Shown in pieces: positions 51,453 through 57,397 of a DNA stretch of 57,397 nt. The position numbers were made by a program, and so were the translations under genes. Source of the stretch: Microbispora hainanensis (GTDB taxonomy: Bacteria > Actinomycetota > Actinomycetes > Streptosporangiales > Streptosporangiaceae); the NCBI RefSeq assembly GCF_006874475.1, contig NZ_VIRM01000060.1, positions 1-57,397 on the forward strand, given 5' to 3'. Each line of letters starts with the position of its first letter. Position 1 is the first letter of the stretch. Under the pieces are notes generated by a model. That model did no database searches. It was not told where the DNA came from and saw only the letters and a program-made list of their open reading frames with translations.

Positions 51453-52982
51453 ATGGGTTCTTCGTCGGTTGACTCGTCGGGCCGTACGGCTCGCGGGCGT
51501 CGCTCACCGGCGGCCGTCGCGGCCTGCCTTGTGGCAGCGCTCGCGGCCCTCCTCGCCGCCGCCCTCGCCTGGTCGGCGCCGGCGTCGGCAGCGGTGGCGC
51601 CGCTGGTCGGCGCGCAGTCAGGGCGCTGCCTCGACGTGGCGGGCAACACCGACGCGCTCGGCACGAGCCTGCAGATCTGGGACTGCAACGGCCAGGCCAA
51701 CCAGGCGTACGAGTTCACCTCGGCGGGTGAGCTGCGGACGTTCGGCGGCACGCGGTGCGTGGACGCCTACGGCCAGGGAACGTCGCCGGGCACGAAGGTG
51801 GTCATCTGGTCGTGCAACGGCCAGGCGAACCAGAAGTGGCGGCAGAACTCCGACGGGTCGATCAGCGGGGTGCAGTCGGGGCTGTGCCTCGATGTGGACC
51901 ACGCAGGCACCGCCAACGGCACCGCCGTCATCCTGTGGACCTGCAACGGGCAGGCCAACCAGAAGTGGTCGGCCGCCGGAGGCGGGCCCACCACCTCGCC
52001 GAGCCCGCCGCCGCCCGGCTCGCGCCCGTGCGACATCTACGCCTCCGGCGGCACGCCGTGCGTGGCCGCGCACAGCACGACGCGGGCGCTCTTCCGCTCC
52101 TACAGCGGCAGCCTCTACCAGGTGCGGCGCTCCTCCGACAACGCGACCAGGAACATCGGTGTGCTGACCACGGGCGGCTCCGCCGACGCGGCGGCCCAGG
52201 ACTCCTTCTGCGCCGGCACGACGTGCGTCGTCACGGTCGTGTACGACCAGTCGGGGCGCGGCAACGACCTGTGGTATCAGGGGTCGAGCGCGGTGCCCGG
52301 CTCGCCGCAGAGCAAGCCCGCGATCGCCACCACCGAGTCGCTGTCGGTGGGCGGCAACAAGGCCTACTCGCTGTACATCAACCCCGGCAACAGCTACTGG
52401 CGGGACGGTCACCTGACCGGCGTGCCGACCGGCACCGCGCCCGAGGGCATGTACATGGTCACCAGCGGCACCCACGTCAACAGCGGCTGCTGCTTCGACT
52501 ACGGCAACAGCGAGACGACCAGGAAGGCCGACGCCGCCGGCGCGATGGACGCCATCTACTTCGGCACGAGCTGCTGGTTCGGCGGCTGCTCCGGCTCCGG
52601 TCCCTGGGTGCAGGCCGACCTCGAATGGGGGCTCTACCCCGGTGGCAGCCAGTCGTGGAACCCCAACCAGCGGGCGTTCACCAGCAAGTTCGTCACCGCG
52701 ACGCTGAAGAACAACGGCACGTCGCGCTTCGCCATCAAGGGCAGCAACGCGCAGTCCGGCAGCCTTTACACCCTCTATGACGGCGCGCTTCCCCCCGGCT
52801 ACAGCCCCATGAAGAAGCAGGGCGCGATCGTCCTGGGCAGCGGCGGCGACTGCTGCAAGCCCGACGGCGGCGCCAACCTCAGCGCCGGGACCTTCTACGA
52901 AGGCGCGATGGTCTCCGGCTACCCCTCCGACGCCACCGAGAACGCCGTGCAGGCCGACATCGTCGCCGCCGGCTATCGCTGA
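51453..52982 (+). CDS. Secreted alpha-L-arabinofuranosidase, GH54, with N-terminal CBM13
   Basis: The 509-aa protein has a signal peptide ending PASAA, one CBM13 (about 48-175; three NQ.Y/NQKW repeats), a short PSPPPP linker and a full GH54 catalytic domain. That domain starts PCDIYASGGTPCVAAHSTTRA and includes VVYDQSGRGNDL, CCFDYGN, nucleophile E391 in DLEWG, acid/base D466 in GSGGDCC and FYEGAMVSGYPSD. GH54 enzymes remove terminal L-arabinofuranose from arabinoxylan, arabinan or arabinogalactan. The usual C-terminal CBM42 is absent and CBM13 takes its place at the other end. AAGGAG precedes ATG 51453. Confidence 0.93.
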   Translation: MGSSSVDSSGRTARGRRSPAAVAACLVAALAALLAAALAWSAPASAAVAPLVGAQSGRCLDVAGNTDALGTSLQIWDCNGQANQAYEFTSAGELRTFGGTRCVDAYGQGTSPGTKVVIWSCNGQANQKWRQNSDGSISGVQSGLCLDVDHAGTANGTAVILWTCNGQANQKWSAAGGGPTTSPSPPPPGSRPCDIYASGGTPCVAAHSTTRALFRSYSGSLYQVRRSSDNATRNIGVLTTGGSADAAAQDSFCAGTTCVVTVVYDQSGRGNDLWYQGSSAVPGSPQSKPAIATTESLSVGGNKAYSLYINPGNSYWRDGHLTGVPTGTAPEGMYMVTSGTHVNSGCCFDYGNSETTRKADAAGAMDAIYFGTSCWFGGCSGSGPWVQADLEWGLYPGGSQSWNPNQRAFTSKFVTATLKNNGTSRFAIKGSNAQSGSLYTLYDGALPPGYSPMKKQGAIVLGSGGDCCKPDGGANLSAGTFYEGAMVSGYPSDATENAVQADIVAAGYR

Positions 52983-53011
52983 CCTTCACCCCGCGAAAGG
53001 AGTTGTGCACG

Positions 53012-54463
53012 TTGAGCCGTAAATCCTTCCTCGCCAAATCCTTCTTCTCCACCATCGCGGCGGCGGTGCTCGTCGCCGCGGGAACCGCGGGTGCGGCGCT
53101 CGCCGGAACCACGCCGGCCACGCACAGCACTGTGACCTCTACCGGGACCTCTACCGGGACCTCTACCGGGACCTCTACCGGGACCGCCGCCGGGGTCGCC
53201 GCGGCCGCCGCCGGGACCGCCGGATGCGGCAAGGCCCCGGCACTGGCGAGCGGCACGCACTCGATCGCGAGCGGCGGCCAGAATCGCAGCTACATCCTGC
53301 GGGTGCCCTCCGGTTACGACGGCAACCACCCCTACCGCCTGGTCTTCGGGTTCCACTGGAACGGCGGCACCGCCAACGACGTCGACTCGGGCGGAACCGA
53401 CGGGTACAACTGGTCGTACTACGGGCTCAGGCGCCTCGCGGACGCCGAGAACAACAGCACGATCTTCGTCGCGCCGCAGGGCAACAACAACGGCTGGGCC
53501 AATCCCAACGGCCAGGACCTGACCTTCGTCGACGACATGCTCAGGCAGATCGAGGCCGGCCTGTGCGTCGACACCGACCAGATCTTCTCCACGGGCTTCA
53601 GCTACGGCGGCGGCATGAGCTACGCGCTCGCCTGCGCCCGGGCGACGGTCTTCCGCGGGGTCGTGGTCTACTCCGGCGCCCAGCTCAGCGGGTGCAACGG
53701 CGGCACCCAGCCCATCGCGTACATGGGAGTGCACGGCATCGGCGACCCGGTGCTCAACATCTCGCAGGGGCGGGGGCTGCGCGACAGGTTCGTCAGGAAC
53801 AACGGCTGCACCGCCCAGAGCCCGCCCGAGCCGCGGTCGGGCAGCCTGAGCCACATCGTCACCACCTATTCGGGGTGCCGGTCCGGCTATCCGGTGGTCT
53901 GGGCGGCGTTCGACGGCGGGCACACCCCGGGCCCGATAGACGGGTGCGCCTGCGACGGCTGGCGGACCTGGACCTCGGCCGAGGCGTGGAAGTTCCTGAC
54001 GCAGTTCCAGACGACCCCGCCGACGTCACCTTCTCCGTCACCTTCTCCTTCTTCGTCTCCGTCGTCGCCGTCGGGGAGCACGAGCGCGCTCAAGGGCGTC
54101 GCGTCGGGACGGTGTCTCGACGTCAGCGGGGTGTCGCAGGCCAACGGCGCTCTGGCGCAGGTCTGGGACTGCAACGGCCAGTCCAACCAGCAGTGGACCT
54201 CGACCAGCGCCGGTGAGCTGCGCGTCTACGGCAACAAGTGCCTCGACGTCAACGGCGCGGCCACGGCCGACGGCACCAGCGTGATCATCTGGGACTGCAA
54301 CGGCCAGAACAACCAGAAGTGGCGCCTCAACTCCGACGGCTCCATCACCGCAGTCGGCGCCAACAAGTGCCTCGACGTCTACAACAACGGCACCGCCAAC
54401 GGCAGCAAGGTCATCATCTGGACCTGCAACGGCCAGAACAACCAGAAATGGACCCGCGTCTGA
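53012..54463 (+). CDS. Secreted esterase (PHB-depolymerase/CE1-like) with CBM13
   Basis: The 483-aa protein has a signal peptide and then an STGT repeat stretch from a 12-bp DNA repeat. The alpha/beta-hydrolase domain (about 70-325) has nucleophile S197 in TGFSYGGGM, an Asp in HGIGDPVL and His in FDGGHTPG. Cysteine-rich positions (GCDG-type CACDGW) are as in feruloyl/acetylxylan esterases. A PSPSPS linker and a CBM13 follow. It likely removes feruloyl or acetyl groups from plant polysaccharide. TTG 53012 is chosen for its spacing from AAAGGAG; TTG 53003 is too close. It follows the GH54 gene by 29 bp. Confidence 0.82.
   Translation: MSRKSFLAKSFFSTIAAAVLVAAGTAGAALAGTTPATHSTVTSTGTSTGTSTGTSTGTAAGVAAAAAGTAGCGKAPALASGTHSIASGGQNRSYILRVPSGYDGNHPYRLVFGFHWNGGTANDVDSGGTDGYNWSYYGLRRLADAENNSTIFVAPQGNNNGWANPNGQDLTFVDDMLRQIEAGLCVDTDQIFSTGFSYGGGMSYALACARATVFRGVVVYSGAQLSGCNGGTQPIAYMGVHGIGDPVLNISQGRGLRDRFVRNNGCTAQSPPEPRSGSLSHIVTTYSGCRSGYPVVWAAFDGGHTPGPIDGCACDGWRTWTSAEAWKFLTQFQTTPPTSPSPSPSPSSSPSSPSGSTSALKGVASGRCLDVSGVSQANGALAQVWDCNGQSNQQWTSTSAGELRVYGNKCLDVNGAATADGTSVIIWDCNGQNNQKWRLNSDGSITAVGANKCLDVYNNGTANGSKVIIWTCNGQNNQKWTRV
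53134..53181. repeat. 12-bp coding tandem repeat (four perfect copies)
   Basis: GACCTCTACCGG repeats from 53134 to 53181, encoding the STGT linker just after the esterase signal peptide. A diverged fifth unit follows. Confidence 0.92.
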
Positions 54464-54479
54464 GCGGACGGCACTCCCT

Positions 54480-54523
54480 CGGCATCGTCCCTCATGTGCA
54501 CCGCAGCCTGAGGGACGATGCCG
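54480..54523 (+). terminator. Terminator hairpin after the esterase gene
   Basis: CGGCATCGTCCCTCA (54480-54494) pairs perfectly with 54509-54523 around a 14-nt loop, followed by ATTTCGCTTC. It separates the GH54-esterase unit from the GH59 gene. Confidence 0.75.
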
Positions 54524-54555
54524 ATTTCGCTTCACCCCCCAGCGAAAGGACCCCG

Positions 54556-56958
54556 ATGAGTCGGCGAAGAGCAAGCGTGGCGCGTGTCGCCCTGAGTGTG
54601 GTGGTCGCGCTCCTGTCCGTCGCGATGTCCCTCGTGGCCGTGTCGCCGGCGCGCGCGGCGGTCGGAATCACGATCAACGGTGGTTCCGGCGGCCGCACGT
54701 TCGACGGTGTCGGCGCGATCAGCGGCGGCGGAGGCAACAGCCGCCTGCTGGTCGACTACCCCGAGCCGCAGCGGTCGCAGATCCTCGACTACCTGTTCAA
54801 GCCCGGGTACGGCGCGTCGATGCAGATCCTGAAGGTCGAGATCGGCGGCGACACCAACTCCACGGACGGAGCCGAGCCGAGCCACCGGCACACCTCCGGC
54901 GACCTGGACTGCAACCGCGGCTACGAATGGTGGCTGATGGAGCAGGCCAAGGCCCGCAACCCCGGCATCAAGCTGGTGGGTCTCGCCTGGGGCGCCCCGG
55001 GCTGGCTCGGCAACGGCAACTTCTGGTCCCAGGACACGATCAACTACCTGGTCGACTGGCTGGGCTGCGCGAAGAACAGCCACGGACTGACCATCGACTA
55101 CCTGGGCGGCTGGAACGAGAAGGGCCGCGATCTCAACTGGTACGTCAACCTCAACGCCGCCCTGGACTCCCGCGGCTTCGGCAACGTGAAGATCGTCGCA
55201 TCCGACGACTGGGGTTTCGGCGTCGCCGACGACGCGGCGAACAACGCCGCCTTCCGCAACGCGGTGGACGTGTTCGGGTCGCACTACGTCTGCGGCTACC
55301 GCGGACCACAGTCGAGCTGTCCCAGCTCCACCACCGCGATCAACTCCGGCAAGGTGCTGTGGGCCAGTGAGAACGGCTCCGACGACTACAACGACGGGGC
55401 CAAGGCGATGGCCAGGGGCATCAACCGGGACTACATCGACGGGAAGATGACCGCCTACATCAACTGGCCGGTCATCGCCGCGATCACTCCGAACCTGCCC
55501 TTCGCCACGATGGGCGTGGCGGTGGCGCCGCAGCCGTGGTCCGGCTACTACGCCATCGGCAAGAACGCCTGGGTGATGGCCCACACCACGCAGTTCACCG
55601 CTCCCGGCTGGAAGTATCTGGACTCCTCCAGCGGCTACATCGGCGGCAATCGCAACAACGGCAGCTACGTGTCGCTGAGGTCGCCCAGCGGGTCCGACTA
55701 CAGCACGATCGTCGAGACGATGGACGCCACCAGCGCCCAGACGCTGAACTTCACCGTGACCGGCGGGCTGTCCACCGGGCAGGTGCACGTGTGGGCGACC
55801 AACCTCAACTCGGGGAACTCCGCCGACTACTTCGTCCACGCTAGCGACGTCAACCCGTCCAACGGCGCGTTCTCGCTGACGGCCCAGCCGGGGTACGTGT
55901 ACTCGATCACCACCACGACGGGTCAGGGCAAGGGCACCACGACCAGTCCCTCCCGGGGCTCCATGGCCCTGCCGTACGCCGACGACTTCGACTCCTACGC
56001 CGTGGGGCGGGAGGCGAAGTACCTGATGGACATGCAGGGCTCGTTCGAGATCGTGGGCTGCGGCGGCGGCCGGTCCGGCCGATGCGTGCGCCAGATGGCC
56101 CCGCGCCAGCCGATCCTCTGGACCGGCGGTTCCCACCCGTACGCCCTGCTGGGCGACCTGGGCTGGAGCAACTACACGGTCTCGGCGGACGTGATGCTGG
56201 AGCAGAGCGGCTACGTGGAGCTGATCGGCCGGGCGGGCGCCCAGCACGCCTTCGGCCCCGAGGGACTGAACGCCTACTACCTGCGGGTGACCGACGGCGG
56301 CGCCTGGCAGATCATCCGCAACAACGTCGACAACGCGATGACGACGATCCGCAGCGGAAGCGTCGCCGGGCTCGGCACCGGCCGCTGGCACACCCTGGCC
56401 CTGGGCTTCTCCGGCAGCACCATCACCGCGAGCATCGACGGGACGCAGGTGGCCTCGGTCACCGACGGCACCTGGGGCGCGGGGCAGATCGGGGTGGGCA
56501 CCAGCACCACCCAAACCGCCCAGTTCGACAACCTGTCCATCACACCGGGCCAGGGCGGCGGCAACCCCGGCAACGGCACCGTGCTGCGCGGTCTGGCCAG
56601 CGGCCGGTGCGTCGACGTGCCCAGCCAGTCGCACACCAACGGCACCCAGGTGGCGCTGTGGGACTGCAACGGAGGGGCGAACCAGCAGTGGATCCACACC
56701 TCCGGCAAGCAGCTCCAGGTGTACGGCGACAAGTGCCTCGACGCCTACGGCCAGGGAACGGGCAACGGCACCCAGGTCGTCATCTGGGACTGCACCGGCG
56801 GGGCGAACCAGCAGTGGAACCTCAACGCCGACGGCACCGTCACCGGTGTCCAGTCCGGGCTGTGCCTGGACGCCTACAGCGCCGGAACGGCCAACGGCAC
56901 GAAGATCGTCCTGTGGGCCTGCAACGGAGGGGCGAACCAGCAGTGGAGCCGCAACTGA
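54556..56958 (+). CDS. Secreted GH59 beta-galactosidase (galactocerebrosidase family) with CBM13
   Basis: The 800-aa protein has a signal peptide ending SPARA. The catalytic domain (about 38-470) aligns by eye with animal galactocerebrosidase throughout: FDGVGAISGGGGNSRLL, QILDYLFKP, LKVEIGGD, EPSHRH, YEWWLM, acid/base E188 in GGWNEKG, nucleophile E272 in WASENGS and AHTTQFTAPGW. A lectin-like C-terminal domain of the same family follows (about 475-670), then a CBM13 of a different subtype (NGGANQQW repeats, about 675-800). Likely substrate: beta-galactosyl units of plant galactans or glycolipids. GAAAGGA precedes ATG 54556. Confidence 0.9.
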   Translation: MSRRRASVARVALSVVVALLSVAMSLVAVSPARAAVGITINGGSGGRTFDGVGAISGGGGNSRLLVDYPEPQRSQILDYLFKPGYGASMQILKVEIGGDTNSTDGAEPSHRHTSGDLDCNRGYEWWLMEQAKARNPGIKLVGLAWGAPGWLGNGNFWSQDTINYLVDWLGCAKNSHGLTIDYLGGWNEKGRDLNWYVNLNAALDSRGFGNVKIVASDDWGFGVADDAANNAAFRNAVDVFGSHYVCGYRGPQSSCPSSTTAINSGKVLWASENGSDDYNDGAKAMARGINRDYIDGKMTAYINWPVIAAITPNLPFATMGVAVAPQPWSGYYAIGKNAWVMAHTTQFTAPGWKYLDSSSGYIGGNRNNGSYVSLRSPSGSDYSTIVETMDATSAQTLNFTVTGGLSTGQVHVWATNLNSGNSADYFVHASDVNPSNGAFSLTAQPGYVYSITTTTGQGKGTTTSPSRGSMALPYADDFDSYAVGREAKYLMDMQGSFEIVGCGGGRSGRCVRQMAPRQPILWTGGSHPYALLGDLGWSNYTVSADVMLEQSGYVELIGRAGAQHAFGPEGLNAYYLRVTDGGAWQIIRNNVDNAMTTIRSGSVAGLGTGRWHTLALGFSGSTITASIDGTQVASVTDGTWGAGQIGVGTSTTQTAQFDNLSITPGQGGGNPGNGTVLRGLASGRCVDVPSQSHTNGTQVALWDCNGGANQQWIHTSGKQLQVYGDKCLDAYGQGTGNGTQVVIWDCTGGANQQWNLNADGTVTGVQSGLCLDAYSAGTANGTKIVLWACNGGANQQWSRN

Positions 56959-56978
56959 GTTGACGCGGAAGCCGGAAA

Positions 56979-57005
56979 TGCGCGGCCCGGAGTCCGGGCC
57001 GCGCA
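56979..57005. terminator. Hairpin between convergent GH59 and CBM2 genes
   Basis: TGCGCGGCCCGG (56979-56990) pairs perfectly with CCGGGCCGCGCA (56994-57005) across a 3-nt loop. Both flanking genes end within 25 bp, so it is bidirectional. Confidence 0.78.
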
Positions 57006-57010
57006 TCAAC

Positions 57011-57397
57011 CTAGGCGACCGTGCAGGGGTTCCCGTTGAGGGTGAACGCGGTGGGCTTGCCGGCGTTGCCGGTGTGGGTGGCCTGGAAGCCGATCTCGGT
57101 GGAGGCTCCGGGGGCCAGCGTGCCGTTGTAGCTCACATTGCTAGCGGTGACCTGTCCGCTGCTGGGCGAGTAGGTGGCGTTCCATCCGTTGGTGATGGTC
57201 TGCCCGCCGGGCAGGGTGAAGGTCAGGGACCAGCCGTTGACGGTGGAGGAGCCGGTGTTGGTGATGGCGATCTGCTCGGTCAGGCCGTCGTTCCAGGCGT
57301 TGACGGTGGCGCTGACCCGGCAGGTGCCCGAACCGCCGCTGGGCGACGCGGACGGTGAGGGGCTCGGTGTGGTGCTCGGTGATGGGCTGGGTGATGG
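57011..57397 (-). CDS. C-terminal part of a secreted CBM2 protein (runs off the window)
   Basis: Reading inward from the window end, the frame encodes a PSPSPST linker, then a CBM2 cellulose/xylan-binding module: CRVSATVNAWNDGLTEQIAI, GWSLTFTLPGG, ATYSPSSGQVTASNVSYNGT, GFQATHTGN and final NPCTVA before TAG at 57011-57013. The two cysteines that close CBM2 are present. The catalytic part lies beyond the window, so the activity is unknown. Confidence 0.85.
   Translation of the reverse strand, partial: PSPSPSPSTTPSPSPSASPSGGSGTCRVSATVNAWNDGLTEQIAITNTGSSTVNGWSLTFTLPGGQTITNGWNATYSPSSGQVTASNVSYNGTLAPGASTEIGFQATHTGNAGKPTAFTLNGNPCTVA

Noticed and set aside
54238..56958. A 906-codon start for the GH59 protein
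   Set aside because: The extension reads the esterase CBM13 in the wrong frame and crosses a terminator; ATG 54556 has a ribosome site and a signal peptide.
1..57397. A biosynthetic gene cluster or phage region
   Set aside because: No synthase, structural phage or toxin genes are present; all recognisable genes fit catabolism, transport and regulation.

Overview
The window is very GC-rich, uses GTG and TTG starts freely, and encodes many secreted multi-domain glycosidases with Pro/Ser linkers and CBM13 (ricin-type) modules. It also encodes a maleylpyruvate isomerase of the mycothiol-dependent type. Together these point to a soil-type actinomycete, plausibly Streptosporangiales (family-level placement is inference). 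No RNA genes, CRISPR arrays, insertion sequences or origins were seen.

Layout. (1) 164-12763: first L-fucose locus. It holds an L-fuconate dehydratase, a GntR/FCD regulator, a LarE-type sulfur transferase, a ribose-type ABC importer, two more GntR/FCD regulators and a secreted GH95 alpha-L-fucosidase. (2) 13368-21765: alpha-galactoside locus. It holds a secreted CBM13-GH39-like enzyme and an operon for an ABC importer, a LacI regulator and a cytosolic GH36 alpha-galactosidase. A shared palindrome (GTTACCGATAAC type) links them. (3) 21842-25920: a strip of gene remnants (chitinase end, ECF sigma piece), then a gentisate ring-cleavage operon with a divergent IclR regulator, closed by a gutted flavin hydroxylase. 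(4) 25909-28787: LacI regulator and cytosolic GH39 glycosidase. (5) 29237-42052: second deoxysugar/sugar-acid locus. It holds a GntR regulator, aldose dehydrogenase, lactonase-like amidohydrolase, mutarotase, enolase-superfamily enzyme, ABC importer, zinc dehydrogenase, KduD-like SDR, a secreted beta-helix glycosidase (GH141-like) and a PfkB sugar-acid kinase. (6) 42059-57397: secreted enzymes, most with CBM13. These are ThuA-DUF1080, sugar dehydrogenase-PKD-CBM6, a second beta-helix enzyme, GH54 arabinofuranosidase, a CE1/PHB-depolymerase-like esterase, GH59 and the end of a CBM2 protein, plus one GntR regulator.

How the parts fit. The enzymes match the decorations of plant arabinogalactan, pectin and xyloglucan side chains: L-fucose, L-arabinose, D-galactose, esters and uronates. 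Secreted enzymes release small sugars, three ABC importers take them up, and cytosolic dehydrogenase-lactonase-dehydratase routes or simple glycosidases finish the job. Each block has its own regulator and recognisable candidate operators. Block borders are marked by dead gene fragments, so the region looks assembled from modules.

Two further themes stand out. Short tandem repeats (12-18 bp) recur at gene ends, in leaders, in a signal peptide and in linkers. Four C-terminal CBM13 cassettes are almost identical in sequence, suggesting recent copying or gene conversion.
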